The notes under the pieces were generated by a model. That model was not told the origin of the DNA. It worked only from the letters and a program-made list of their open reading frames with translations, and ran no database searches. From Bacteroidota bacterium (GTDB taxonomy: Bacteria > Bacteroidota > Ignavibacteria > UBA10030), in assembly GCA_025454835.1 (NCBI GenBank), contig JALONQ010000005.1, forward strand, positions 62,001-126,000: a DNA stretch of 64,000 nucleotides. The letters run 5' to 3'. A program made the position numbers and the translations under genes. Shown here piece after piece: positions 41,048 through 50,132 of the stretch. Every line of letters begins with the position of its first letter. Within the stretch, counting starts at the first letter, position 1.

Positions 41048-42376
41048 TCAATAAAGTCTCTCCACCTTCGCACCACGGAAATAGTGGAGGACGATCTGTT
41101 CCGGTGAATAGCCCTTCGTGGCCATGACGGCCGCTCCGATCTGGCACAGACCGACGCCATGACCCCAGCCGGCCCCGTGGAGCGTGAACGCCGATGGCCG
41201 ACCTCCAACTCCCGTCTCACGTTTCACGATGAATGCCGAACTGTAGAGATGGCTCTTCGACAGCCATTTCCGGATCTCCAGCTCCTTCCCGACGGTGATC
41301 GTTCGCTTCTCCCCGACGATCTTCAGTCGAGTGATCCGGCCCGATGGCCCCCGATGCAGCGGCACCAGGTCGAGGATGGGTCCCAGGTCGTATCCCGACC
41401 GGCTTCTGATCAGGTCGGCAAGCTGCGATGGCGAATAGGTCACCTTCCATCGGAAGAAGTCGGTCGTCTCCTGATCGAAGGACGGTAACACCTGCCGAAG
41501 CACGTTGCCGTCGTTCGTGTTGCAGAACGCGTCGGGCGATGAGAAGATCCAACGTTCGGCATCAGCTTCGGTGCGTACCGGTGAGTGCTGCGCCCTCGCA
41601 TCGGAGACCGAATGCAGGTACGGCACGTCGCGGTCCTCCCACGCGTTCGGAAACTCCTCGGTCATCCCTCCGCACGCCTTGTAGAAGCGGGCGTCACACA
41701 CCTCGCCGCCATGGACGAGGAACTGCCCGCGCGTCTCCCGAACGGCCGTCATCGCCTCCGGCGACAGGATCTTCGTGACACCCTGATATCGTTGGCAGTG
41801 ATCGTCGGCGCAAACGTCGAAATCGGCATGGTCCTCCCGGTCGTACCATCGCACGACCTCGTCGGGCGTCACCGAACCCCGCACGGCGCCGGGCGCCTGC
41901 TCATGTTGCTCGCGCTCGAGCATCGCGACGAGCCAAGAACGTGAGGTGATGGCGTGTGCCCGCAGCAGCGCCGCCGGCGACGTAGCGCTCATCTCCGACG
42001 CAATGACGCTGGCCAGATATGCTTCCACGCCGATATGGTTGATGACGGTCAGGGAACTATCGCGATGCGCGATGAACCTGAGGCTTCCCGCGAACTCCTG
42101 ATCCTCCTTCCGTTCCCAATGGAAGTTGATACCGATCGTCACATTGCGCAGGACGAACGAAGCCCCCTCCGACGCCGTCATCGTCAGATCGGGTCCTTCG
42201 GCGATGAGCGTGCCGTCTGGCCGAAGGACCCGTACTCCCCGGGCCACCGCTTCGGCAACGAACTCTCCCAGTTCCGGCGCGCCGTTCGGCCCTGCGTACG
42301 GCTTCTTGAACAGCCCCTGGACCCGAGAGATGCGCTCCATGATGCCAACCCGGATCACGGGTTCTCGGTCGATCAT
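41048..42376 (-). CDS. SpoIID/LytB domain protein lacking a signal peptide
   Basis: 442 aa. The SpoIID signature is clear: YLASVIASEMSATSPAALLRAHAITSRSWLV (about 125-155) and the C-terminal GAGWGHGVGLCQIGAAVMATKGYSPEQIVLHYFRGAKVERLY. Insertions between them contain a Cys/His-rich stretch (CADDHCQRYQG, CDARFYKACGG). SpoIID proteins are lytic transglycosylases or amidase enhancers acting on glycan strands. The N-terminus MIDREPVIRVGIMERIS has no signal peptide, and its ATG is fixed by a 4-base overlap with the DUF4922 gene, so a cytoplasmic location is likely. Confidence 0.9.
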   Translation of the reverse strand: MIDREPVIRVGIMERISRVQGLFKKPYAGPNGAPELGEFVAEAVARGVRVLRPDGTLIAEGPDLTMTASEGASFVLRNVTIGINFHWERKEDQEFAGSLRFIAHRDSSLTVINHIGVEAYLASVIASEMSATSPAALLRAHAITSRSWLVAMLEREQHEQAPGAVRGSVTPDEVVRWYDREDHADFDVCADDHCQRYQGVTKILSPEAMTAVRETRGQFLVHGGEVCDARFYKACGGMTEEFPNAWEDRDVPYLHSVSDARAQHSPVRTEADAERWIFSSPDAFCNTNDGNVLRQVLPSFDQETTDFFRWKVTYSPSQLADLIRSRSGYDLGPILDLVPLHRGPSGRITRLKIVGEKRTITVGKELEIRKWLSKSHLYSSAFIVKRETGVGGRPSAFTLHGAGWGHGVGLCQIGAAVMATKGYSPEQIVLHYFRGAKVERLY

Positions 42377-43356
42377 AAGGCCTCAACGATCTGTTTCAGA
42401 ACCTCCGGACCGCACGAAACCTCATCAAAGATCCCCGACAGCGCCTCGGAGGTGAGCGTGGAGAATTCCCGTTCGCGCGGGGTGATCACGAGGCCGCCAA
42501 TATCGACGGCCGCCGGACTGACGAGCACTTGCTCGTCACCCTCCTTGAAGAACGCCTCGGGTCGGTGCTTGCGCCGAAGAAAGATGACCACCTGGTAGAC
42601 CTTCTCCATGCGCGTGGCGATGACATTCGTCATCGGCTCGTCGGTATGTCCGTCCACCCGCCGCCAAGCCGAGAGAAACCGATCGACGGCGACGGCGACC
42701 TCCTCGGGATCGGAGGCCCGCAGCGTTGCGACGGTCCGGCCGTATCCGGCGATCGTGGAGACCTGCACCGTTCCGATCTCGCACACCGGCGTCGAACGCG
42801 GACCCGCCGCCTCGGCAACGGTCGGGATCGCTGAGAACGGCGCCGCCTGAAAATGGAAGTGGTCGGGCGCCGATGCGCCGCAGCGAGGTCCGTTATAGAA
42901 GACGCTGAACGCCGGAGCCAGGTCGGCGGCCAGCCGCAACATCGTGTGCACGTGCCGATCCAGCCGTTGCCCGCAATGCTCAACGTGTGAGATCGTGAAA
43001 TGCTCGGAGAAAATCGGGGCGGGATTGCAGAGGATGAGCAGGTGCTTGCCGTAGCGGATCCCCTGTTGCTCTGGCGGCAGGTGCGCGACGCACAGAAAGC
43101 AGCGGCGTTGTTTGATCGACGCCGGATCCACCTTCGCCCCCGTGCTCACGATGCGGCCGGGATTGAACTGCAGGTGCAGGGCGTGCCCGTTCAGACCCAG
43201 CGATCGCGTTTGGATGCTTCCGAGCGACGCGTAGCCGTCGCGGCACATCGGCCACGATTCGCGCTGTTGACGCAGCAGCGACCGGCACAGGTTCGGCAGA
43301 CCGATGACGGCGCCGGGCGTTACGTCGGCAAAGACGCGCGGATCGGGAATGCTCAC
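42373..43356 (-). CDS. DUF4922 protein, GalT/Ap4A-phosphorylase-like nucleotidyltransferase fold
   Basis: 327 aa from a GTG at 43356 in a GTGA overlap with the GNAT gene; the frame stays open upstream but that is shadow sequence. Residues 104-125 carry RRCFLCVAHLPPEQQG, like the Cys region of GalT-type enzymes, and residues 155-171 YNGPRCGASAPDHFHFQ, with HxHxQ (His166, His168, Gln170) matching the nucleotidyl-His active site of the HIT/GalT/Ap4A phosphorylase superfamily. It therefore probably transfers or phosphorolyses a nucleotide on a sugar phosphate. The exact reaction is unknown. Neighbours suggest a cell-wall sugar. Confidence 0.85.
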   Translation of the reverse strand: MSIPDPRVFADVTPGAVIGLPNLCRSLLRQQRESWPMCRDGYASLGSIQTRSLGLNGHALHLQFNPGRIVSTGAKVDPASIKQRRCFLCVAHLPPEQQGIRYGKHLLILCNPAPIFSEHFTISHVEHCGQRLDRHVHTMLRLAADLAPAFSVFYNGPRCGASAPDHFHFQAAPFSAIPTVAEAAGPRSTPVCEIGTVQVSTIAGYGRTVATLRASDPEEVAVAVDRFLSAWRRVDGHTDEPMTNVIATRMEKVYQVVIFLRRKHRPEAFFKEGDEQVLVSPAAVDIGGLVITPREREFSTLTSEALSGIFDEVSCGPEVLKQIVEAL

Positions 43357-43895
43357 CGCTGATCTCCGTAAGAGGATGCGGCTGGTCCCAAGAAGTGATC
43401 GACCGGCAGATGACCGATGAGGTGCAGGACGGCCGTACCACGCATCCGGAACGGTTCCTCCCGCTCGGCGATGAACCCATGGCGTCGGTACCATGCCAAC
43501 GCCGGCACGTTCTGGGTCATGACGCCAAGCCACAGCTCATGCCGTCCAGCGGCGGCGGCCAGGCGGGCGGCGACACTCATGAGGCGACGTCCCCAACCCG
43601 TCCTCTGTTCCTCGGGCACGACGTAGATCGATGAAACGTAGGTGCGGTCTTCGGCCCGATGGTCGCGGAGGCGCATGACGGCGACGACGTCGCTGTCTCG
43701 GAGCCCGACAAAACCCGTGACCTCCGGATCGTGCGCGATGCGGCGGAGCTCGTCGACGGAGTAGTTCTCATCGAGATATCCGCGCAGATCGTCCGTCGGA
43801 ATGAATGACCCGTAGGCCGCCTCCCAGCTGCGTTGCAGCACCGCCCGCACCGCCGGAAAGTCCGATTCCGTCCAGGGTCGGACTGAACGGATCAT
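43353..43895 (-). CDS. GNAT family N-acetyltransferase
   Basis: 180 aa from the ATG at 43895, in an ATGA overlap with the GT2 stop; upstream codons are shadow sequence. GNAT core: [19 protein letters not shown], then [30 protein letters not shown] with the acetyl-CoA loop (QRTGWGRRL), and [18 protein letters not shown]. Acceptor unknown; in this operon an amino sugar or muropeptide amine is a reasonable guess. Its stop overlaps the DUF4922 start. Confidence 0.87.
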   Translation of the reverse strand: MIRSVRPWTESDFPAVRAVLQRSWEAAYGSFIPTDDLRGYLDENYSVDELRRIAHDPEVTGFVGLRDSDVVAVMRLRDHRAEDRTYVSSIYVVPEEQRTGWGRRLMSVAARLAAAAGRHELWLGVMTQNVPALAWYRRHGFIAEREEPFRMRGTAVLHLIGHLPVDHFLGPAASSYGDQR

Positions 43896-45370
43896 CTGCG
43901 GCCCGCACGCTTGTTCTTTCGCCGGCGGGCCATCACTTCGATCGAACGAATGCGGTCCTTGTAGAGGTCGTTCCGATTGGCTTTTTCGAGCGAGAGAGCG
44001 GCGTCGGTGTTCCCCTCCCATCGGCGGCAGAGGTAGACGCTCTCATAGATGCGGCCGATCTGGTAGTCGCGCGAGAGACGAAGCGCAACGGCGTAGTCCT
44101 CGCCGTATGAGGTGTTCGGCAGCAGGATCTGTCGTAGGAGTCCGGTACGGAACGCCCGCGGCGCGCCGAGGCCGTTGATGCGCAACGCGTTGTTCCGCCC
44201 GTTGTCCGGTGTCCACTCCTTGTGGTCGATGAGCCCAGGCGGGATCTCCTCGAGCTGCATGTTGACCAGTCGATACGAGCCGATGACCATCGCCACGTTC
44301 GTCTGACCGAAGGCACCGACGACCTTCTGCAGCGTGCTATCGTCGCTGTAGATGTCGTCGCTGTCAAGTTGCACGGCGAACCGGCCGCACCGCGGGGACA
44401 GAACGGCAGTGTTCCAGCACCCGCCGATGGCCAGGTCATGACGCTCGGGCACGAGATGGACGACCCGCGGATCGCGCTTCGCGAGGTCCGCCAGGATGCT
44501 GGTCGTCTTGTCGGTCGAATGGTTGTCGACGACGATGACGTTGAAGGGGAACGCGGTCTTCTGCTTCAGGACGCTGTTGACGGCGTCGGCGATCGTTCGC
44601 TCGCGGTTGCGGACGGGAATGATGACGCTCGCCTCCACGGGGTGGTCCGTCGTGTCCTTCGGCACCTTGGCGAACGCCGGCTTCAGGTAGGCGCCGATAT
44701 GCTTCAGGTGCTGCGTCACGACCTTTTCCATCTCGATCTGCACGGCGCGGTTGCGCGGATCGACGTAGTCGAAGAGCTTCTCGCCGGACTTCCGCAGGTC
44801 CGATTCCACCTTGGTGTAGAGCGGCTCCGGAAGATGGAAGACCTCGTGCGCAACGGAAACCTTCAGGCGGAGGTCGTAGAGACCCGCCCTTTCCACCTTT
44901 GCGATCGCGCCGAATTTCTTGACGGCAGCGCGGACCGCCTTCATCGAGAAGAGCATCATCGCGCCGAAATCGAACCCGTCGCGCAGGCTTCCGATCTGAT
45001 AATCGATCAACGGATGCTCGCTGCGCTGTCCGCCCTTCACCTCGTAGAGGTCCGAATAGACGAGGCTGGCCCCGGTCTGGTCTGCGACGCCGAGGAGCCG
45101 CTCCAAGCCTGACGCGCCCATCACAAGCTCGTGGGACTGTGTCACCATGAGCAGATGATCGGTCTTCGCCTTCCTGATGGCGGCATTGATCGTGGCGCCG
45201 GAGGTCAGCGATGCGGACGTGAGCCCCTCACATTTCGGTTCGCGCACGTCCGCCGAACCGTCGTGCGCGACAAGCACGCGAGCGACGAGCGGCGAGGCGG
45301 TGAATTGGCGCAACGTGGAAGCGAAGGACGGAAGCGTGGAATACGGGAGGAGGACGGTCAGTCGGGACAT
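43892..45370 (-). CDS. Tandem GT2-type glycosyltransferase
   Basis: 492 aa. Two GT-A-like halves. The first (1-230) begins [20 protein letters not shown], has [11 protein letters not shown] and [13 protein letters not shown]. The second (about 245-492) has [40 protein letters not shown] and the DxD-type metal site [12 protein letters not shown]. No membrane segment, so it is cytosolic. Double GT2 proteins of this type recur beside DUF4922, SpoIID and AmpG genes in Bacteroidota as far as I recall. The sugar donor is unknown. It starts 15 bases after the kinase stop. Confidence 0.85.
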   Translation of the reverse strand: MSRLTVLLPYSTLPSFASTLRQFTASPLVARVLVAHDGSADVREPKCEGLTSASLTSGATINAAIRKAKTDHLLMVTQSHELVMGASGLERLLGVADQTGASLVYSDLYEVKGGQRSEHPLIDYQIGSLRDGFDFGAMMLFSMKAVRAAVKKFGAIAKVERAGLYDLRLKVSVAHEVFHLPEPLYTKVESDLRKSGEKLFDYVDPRNRAVQIEMEKVVTQHLKHIGAYLKPAFAKVPKDTTDHPVEASVIIPVRNRERTIADAVNSVLKQKTAFPFNVIVVDNHSTDKTTSILADLAKRDPRVVHLVPERHDLAIGGCWNTAVLSPRCGRFAVQLDSDDIYSDDSTLQKVVGAFGQTNVAMVIGSYRLVNMQLEEIPPGLIDHKEWTPDNGRNNALRINGLGAPRAFRTGLLRQILLPNTSYGEDYAVALRLSRDYQIGRIYESVYLCRRWEGNTDAALSLEKANRNDLYKDRIRSIEVMARRRKNKRAGRR

Positions 45371-45385
45371 GGTCGTACAGGGGGA

Positions 45386-46333
45386 TCAGGGAGTGAAAGA
45401 AGGATCGGCCAGCGCGAGCAGGACCGCCCCGCGGACGGGTGGAGCCAGCGCAGACCGGACGCGAGCGCCGGGGACCGTTCGCTGGAGGAGCGACCGGACC
45501 CGATTGGAATAGAGGTTCTTGGCGGTCAGGACGCTGCCGATGAATGCGACCGGCACCGGTCGTCGGGAGCGTCCGCGGATCTTCGCGACCACCGGGGCGA
45601 TGACGGCGACAAGATCGTGCGCGGCACGCGACAGGATCTCGCGCGCGACAGGGTCGCCTTTCCCGGCGGCCTCCGTCACCACCGGAGCGACCGACGCGAC
45701 GTCGAAGTTCTCACGATACAGCGCGGTAATGATCGCCTCTTGCGTCCCGAGGCCGAATGACTCTTTCAAGAGTCGGGGGAGCATCGTCTTGGGTGAGCGA
45801 TCATCGATCGAGGCGGCGACAGCCCTTAGCAACTCACGGCCGATCGCGTATCCGCTCCCCTCGTCTCCAATGATGCGGCCCCAGCCCCCCGAGCGGTGGA
45901 CCTTGTCATTGACATCCTTGCCGAATACGATGGACCCGGTGCCCGCAATGACGATGACCCCCGGCTCCCCGGCCATGGCTCCTTCGAGGGCGATGCGGGC
46001 GTCGCTGTCGATCCGCGCACGGCGAAGGACACGTCCCCGGCGGGTCGCCTCAGCCACGAGGGCTTGCCTCATCCGTTCCTGATCACCGGGGCGGCCTGCA
46101 CCGGTGAGGCCCGCCACGACCGAATCCAATCGGTCCGGCGTGCATCCAACAGAATGGCAGCAGGTCTCCACCAGATCCATGATCGTACGAGCGGCCGTCT
46201 CGACGCCGATGACCTGAAAGTTCGTCGGACCGCCGACTGCGGTCGCCAGCGAACGCCCGGAACCGTCGCTGAGTTCAGCTGCGGTTTTCGTGCCGCCGCC
46301 GTCCAACCCGATGACCAATCGCTCGCTCGCCAT
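45386..46333 (-). CDS. BadF/BcrA-type N-acetyl-amino-sugar kinase
   Basis: 315 aa. ASKHA-fold kinase: phosphate-1 loop VIGLDGGGTKTAAEL (residues 7-21), phosphate-2 VIVIAGTGSIVFG, GGWGRIIGDEGSGYAIG, and the adenosine loop PVAFIGSVLTAK. It matches the GlcNAc kinase / BadF-BcrAD family, whose members include eukaryotic GlcNAc kinase and clostridial MurK that phosphorylates GlcNAc and MurNAc. It is the first gene of the salvage run and the likely entry enzyme for sugars released by the GH3 protein. A weak promoter (TTGCAC-17-TATCAT, 46343-46371) lies almost at the start codon. Confidence 0.9.
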   Translation of the reverse strand: MASERLVIGLDGGGTKTAAELSDGSGRSLATAVGGPTNFQVIGVETAARTIMDLVETCCHSVGCTPDRLDSVVAGLTGAGRPGDQERMRQALVAEATRRGRVLRRARIDSDARIALEGAMAGEPGVIVIAGTGSIVFGKDVNDKVHRSGGWGRIIGDEGSGYAIGRELLRAVAASIDDRSPKTMLPRLLKESFGLGTQEAIITALYRENFDVASVAPVVTEAAGKGDPVAREILSRAAHDLVAVIAPVVAKIRGRSRRPVPVAFIGSVLTAKNLYSNRVRSLLQRTVPGARVRSALAPPVRGAVLLALADPSFTP

Positions 46334-46536
46334 GTATTGACTATGATAGAGAGTTTTGCCGGGAAGTGCAATTTTTGACGGATTTCGCTCCTTTTATCTC
46401 CCTGCGATTTTCCCTATACTAGGTGTTCGCAAGTGGATGTTTTGGGATGGACCGGGAGCGTACCGACTTCCGAGGGTGTTCTTCTATCGAGACGTTCGTT
46501 TCAAATCGTCCACGTTCACACTTTCGAGAGAACCAC
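46334..46536. other. Divergent intergenic region, sugar kinase / TlpA-like gene
   Basis: 203 bases, AT-rich against the rest of the window. On the minus strand TTGCAC (46366-46371), 17 bases, TATCAT (46343-46348) could drive the kinase operon with an almost leaderless mRNA. On the plus strand TATACT (near 46422) is a possible -10 for tlpA without a good -35. Both are tentative. Confidence 0.35.
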
Positions 46537-47013
46537 ATGTTCCGATCAGTCGCTACTCTTCTTCTACTCGCCCTGCTCGTCGTCGGCGGGTCCGCAGCCG
46601 AACCTCGTAAGGCGCCGCCCCTCGTCGGAACGACGGCCAAAGGGGCCGCGATCGACCTCGCCCAACTCAAAGGCAAGGTCGTGGTCGTAAACTTCTGGGC
46701 CACGTGGTGTCCGCCATGCCGGGCCGAGATCCCGGACTTCATCAGCGTGTACGACGAGCATAAGTCCAAGGGGGTCGAGATCATCGGCGTTTCGCTCGAC
46801 GAGGAAGGCTGGTCGGTGGTGACGCCGTACGTCCAGCGCAGCAAGATCACGTATCCGATCATTCTCGGCGACCGACGCGTCGCTCGCACCTGGGGCGGCA
46901 TCCAAGCCATTCCTTCGACGTTCATCATCGACAAGCAGGGCAATATCGCGGCCTCGCACGTCGGCTTGATGTCCAAGGCTCAGTTGCTCGAGAAGATCAA
47001 ACCGCTCCTGTAA
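46537..47013 (+). CDS. TlpA/ResA-like thiol-disulfide oxidoreductase
   Basis: 158 aa from the ATG at 46537. Signal peptide SVATLLLLALLVVGGSAA. Thioredoxin fold with WCPPC: Cys58 and Cys61 in NFWATWCPPCRAEIPDF, followed by GVEIIGVSLDEE and IPSTFIIDKQGNI (cis-Pro). TlpA/ResA proteins reduce apocytochrome c or other exported cysteines in the periplasm. dsbD starts 15 bases downstream and would supply the electrons; the multiheme cytochrome at 9170 is one potential client in this window. Confidence 0.92.
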   Translation: MFRSVATLLLLALLVVGGSAAEPRKAPPLVGTTAKGAAIDLAQLKGKVVVVNFWATWCPPCRAEIPDFISVYDEHKSKGVEIIGVSLDEEGWSVVTPYVQRSKITYPIILGDRRVARTWGGIQAIPSTFIIDKQGNIAASHVGLMSKAQLLEKIKPLL

Positions 47014-47028
47014 TCGACCTCTTCGACC

Positions 47029-48798
47029 ATGCGTCGGATCCTTGCACTTCTGATCGCGCTGTCGGCTTCTCTCGCCGCGCAGCCGATGGGAACAGCTGAC
47101 AAGCTGACCGTAACGTCCTTGTTGTCGGCAGATGCCGTGCCCCCCGGCGGCTCCATACGGCTGGCCGTCGTGGCCGACATCCACGACCCATGGCACATCA
47201 ACGCCCACAAGACGACGTACGACTACCTCATCGGTACGAAGCTTGAGCTCGAATCGAAGGAAGGGATCATCGTCGCCGACATGCGCTATCCGAAGGGAAA
47301 GGCGCTCAAGTTCGACTTCGCCGAGAAGCCGATCGACGTCTATGAACGCCGGGCTGTCATCTTCGTCGACCTGAAGGTCTCGAACCGATTCACGCCGGGG
47401 GTCGACACGCTTCGCGGAATGCTGACGGTGCAGGCATGCAACAACGAGGTGTGCCTCGCTCCCTCACGGATCCCCGTTGTCGTGCCGCTGACGATCGCCG
47501 AAGGGGCTGATGGTGTGGCACGCCACGAGGAGGTCTTCGGTCTGCGCTCTTCGGACGCTTACGAGCGCTCGAAGGGAGAGCAGAGCGAGCTGGCTACGCT
47601 CTTCGAGACCGAGGGGTCGATCGTGGCGTTCTTCGCCATCTTCCTGATCGGCCTCGCGCTCAATTTGACGCCGTGCGTCTACCCGATGCTCTCGGTGACG
47701 GTGTCGCTCTTCGGCACCGCCGATCATCAGCACGTGCGCGGAGCGTTCTTCAAGGCCGTCGTCTACGTACTGGGGATCGCAACGATGTACACGGTGCTCG
47801 GGGTTTCGGCGGCGCTGAGCGGCGGGCTGTTCGGCTCGTGGTTGCAGAGCCCGTGGGTCCTGGGCGGCATCGGCGCGTTGCTCTTCGGGCTTGCGTTGTC
47901 TTCCTTCGGCCTCTATCAACTGCAGATGCCGTATTGGGTCACGAGCCGTCTCGGCGGACAGACCGGCACCGGCCTCATCGGCCTGTATCTCTCCGGCCTG
48001 GTCGTCGGCGTCTTTGCGGCCCCCTGCATCGGTCCGCCGGTCATCGCGCTGCTCGCCCTCGTCGGGGCCAAAGGCGACCCGATGTTCGGGTTCCAGGCCT
48101 TCTTCTCGTTGTCGATGGGGCTCGGGTTCCCGTATCTCATCCTCGGCACGTTCTCCGGCCTGATCAAGAAGATCCCGCGGTCCGGGGTGTGGATGGTCTG
48201 GGTCGAGCGGGTCTTTGGCGTCATCCTCGTCGGGGCCGCCATGTTCTATTTGGCGTTGGCCTTCCTGCCGAAGTATTCGGTCTACGTCGTGCCCGTGACG
48301 CTTGTCCTCGGCGGCCTGTATCTCGGCTTCCTCGATCCCTCCGGTCGGGGCAAGAAGACGCTGCAACGCGTACAGTGGGCCGTCGGGATCGTCGCGATCG
48401 TCGCCGGCGCTCTCGTCGCCCGTTCGATGTCAAAGGACTCCATCGAATGGGAGCCGTACCATCCCCAACGGGTCGTCGAAGCACGCGAGAATGGGATGCC
48501 GGTCATCATGGACTTCTCCGCCGACTGGTGCATCCCGTGCAAGGAGATGGAGCTCAACACGTTCACGGACCCGGAGGTCATCAAGACGACGCGCGATATG
48601 GTGCGCCTCAAGGTCGACCTGACCCAGTTCGACTCGCCTGAAAGCGAAGCGCTGCGGCGCGAGTACCGGATCTCGGGGGTGCCGACCATCGTCTTCTTCG
48701 ACGCCGAAGGCTCCGAGGCTCCCGACAGCCGCCTCGTTGGATTCGTTCCTCCTGCTGAGTTCCTCGCAAAGACACGGCGCGTCCTTGGGGGCAACTGA
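47029..48798 (+). CDS. dsbD: Thiol:disulfide interchange protein DsbD
   Basis: 589 aa. Passes electrons from cytoplasmic thioredoxin across the membrane to periplasmic thiol proteins. Signal peptide, then an N-terminal DsbD-like Ig-fold domain (about 20-165), then about eight spans with the redox cysteines in NLTPCVYPMLSVTV (Cys near 216) and AAPCIGPPVIAL (Cys near 333), then a C-terminal thioredoxin domain with ADWCIPCKEME (near 501/504) and cis-Pro GVPTIVFF. The N-terminal domain has just one clear Cys pair-like segment (QACNNEVCLAPS), as in Bacteroidota DsbD. In operon with the TlpA-like gene. Confidence 0.95.
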   Translation: MRRILALLIALSASLAAQPMGTADKLTVTSLLSADAVPPGGSIRLAVVADIHDPWHINAHKTTYDYLIGTKLELESKEGIIVADMRYPKGKALKFDFAEKPIDVYERRAVIFVDLKVSNRFTPGVDTLRGMLTVQACNNEVCLAPSRIPVVVPLTIAEGADGVARHEEVFGLRSSDAYERSKGEQSELATLFETEGSIVAFFAIFLIGLALNLTPCVYPMLSVTVSLFGTADHQHVRGAFFKAVVYVLGIATMYTVLGVSAALSGGLFGSWLQSPWVLGGIGALLFGLALSSFGLYQLQMPYWVTSRLGGQTGTGLIGLYLSGLVVGVFAAPCIGPPVIALLALVGAKGDPMFGFQAFFSLSMGLGFPYLILGTFSGLIKKIPRSGVWMVWVERVFGVILVGAAMFYLALAFLPKYSVYVVPVTLVLGGLYLGFLDPSGRGKKTLQRVQWAVGIVAIVAGALVARSMSKDSIEWEPYHPQRVVEARENGMPVIMDFSADWCIPCKEMELNTFTDPEVIKTTRDMVRLKVDLTQFDSPESEALRREYRISGVPTIVFFDAEGSEAPDSRLVGFVPPAEFLAKTRRVLGGN

Positions 48799-49082
48799 GC
48801 GCGTTCGAGGACGACCGATCGTGGTCGAGCAGGAACAGGTTGCGGCGATATCAGAGCATACCGCTGACCCAGCCTTCCTAAGCCGAACGCTCGAACCGGC
48901 GCTCGATTTCGTCATCGCCGGATCGAGACGCGTCATTCGTCACGGTAGCCATGCGTGCCAGTTCACTGCTCCGAGCCCGGCGTCACGACTTGAATCAGAA
49001 CATGCCGACCGGCTCAGCATTGAAGGCCGCTTGAGCGTCGTGTACCGCACCGAAAGACCCAATTCTTCACAAGGAGAATGAC

Positions 49083-49598
49083 ATGCGTTCTGTCCTCATC
49101 ACGCTGTTCCTGCTCGTGGCCGCCACGGCGGCCGCACCGGCGCAGACGAAGACCTGGGAAGGATATCTCGCCGACCAGATGTGCGGTTCGAACTGGAAGG
49201 GCGCCAAAGGAGAGGAGCGCGCCGCGAAGCACTCTCGCGCGTGCGGACTCGAGGAGTCATGCGCCGCCAGCGGCTATGGAGTGTTCAGCGGAGGCACGTT
49301 CGTAAAATTCACGGAAGCCAGTTCGCCAAAAGCAAAGGTATATCTGGAAATGACGGCGGCGAAGAACAACATCTACGTCAAGGTGTTGGGCGTGCTCGAA
49401 GGGGACAAGATCTCCGTCACCTCGATCGAAGCGGCGAAACCGAAAGCGGTGAAGAAGGGTGCGGCCAGCAAAGAGCCGTCGGGCTCGCACGGCGGTGCCT
49501 CGTCGAATTCTTGCGATTGCTGCGGCGACGGCGGGAAGACAGCCAAGCACGGTGCGAAGGGTCACACCTGCGACGGCGACTGCCAGAAGCCGGGCTGA
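49083..49598 (+). CDS. Secreted protein with DxMCG motif and Cys-rich tail
   Basis: 171 aa. AAGGAG precedes the ATG. Signal peptide LITLFLLVAATAAAPAQ. The mature domain (22-110) has YLADQMCGSNW, then HSRACGLEESCAASGYGVFSGGTFVKF, and strands IYVKVLGVLEGDKISVTSIE; this resembles the small DSMCG-type secreted domain (DUF5818-like) seen in acidobacteria and Bacteroidota. The C-terminal about 50 residues are Lys/Gly-rich with CDCC, TCDGDC, a possible metal site or a disulfide-linked tail. Function unknown. It lies 284 bases after dsbD, which could help its disulfides. Confidence 0.78.
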   Translation: MRSVLITLFLLVAATAAAPAQTKTWEGYLADQMCGSNWKGAKGEERAAKHSRACGLEESCAASGYGVFSGGTFVKFTEASSPKAKVYLEMTAAKNNIYVKVLGVLEGDKISVTSIEAAKPKAVKKGAASKEPSGSHGGASSNSCDCCGDGGKTAKHGAKGHTCDGDCQKPG

Positions 49599-49750
49599 AC
49601 ACACAACTCCGCCGCGTTCAGAGGAGCGTCAACGGACGCGGCACTATTGCGACAATCCATCAACGACTCCGCCGTTCGGGCCAACCGGACGGCGGAGTTG
49701 CTGTATCTGACCCGACTTGGCTTGCAGGAAATTCTTCACGACCTTTGTCT

Positions 49751-49972
49751 ATGGACAACATTCTCCTCGCGGTCTTCGGCACGATCAGCCTGCTCGGCAT
49801 TGGTTTCGGTGCGCTGTCCACCTGGATGGCCATGCGCGCCGCGAGGAGACCGAAGAGCTCCGAGCTGGCGCTCGCCGGCTGGAGCATCGGCGCCCTTGTG
49901 GGATTGACCGTGGGAGGCATGAGCCTCGCCTACTTCGTCATTCCGATCCTCCTGCACCACTGGCGGTCCTGA
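49751..49972 (+). CDS. Small two-span membrane protein
   Basis: 73 aa. Two hydrophobic helices (residues 4-28 and 42-67) joined by a basic loop (RAARRPKSSEL), a short hydrophilic end HHWRS. No recognised family. GCAGGAA lies about 20 bases upstream, too far for a good ribosome site, so expression is uncertain, but the alternation of charge and hydrophobicity looks like a real membrane hairpin. Confidence 0.55.
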   Translation: MDNILLAVFGTISLLGIGFGALSTWMAMRAARRPKSSELALAGWSIGALVGLTVGGMSLAYFVIPILLHHWRS

Positions 49973-50132
49973 GATCGCCCTCGTTCGCCCGGCCGTCGTT
50001 TCTCCGATTATCGGAATTGGGGATGAGCCTTCCTGATGTTTGGAAGGACCCGATGCTCCGGAGGTGTTTCCTGCCCCATCCGTTGGCACGCCGATTGACT
50101 GCCGGGACTCATCCACACCTTCGGAGGTTGCC

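Noticed and set aside
48799..49082. Open frames in the gap after dsbD
   Set aside because: Both strands give Arg/Ser-rich translations with no ribosome site and no motif; the gap seems non-coding.
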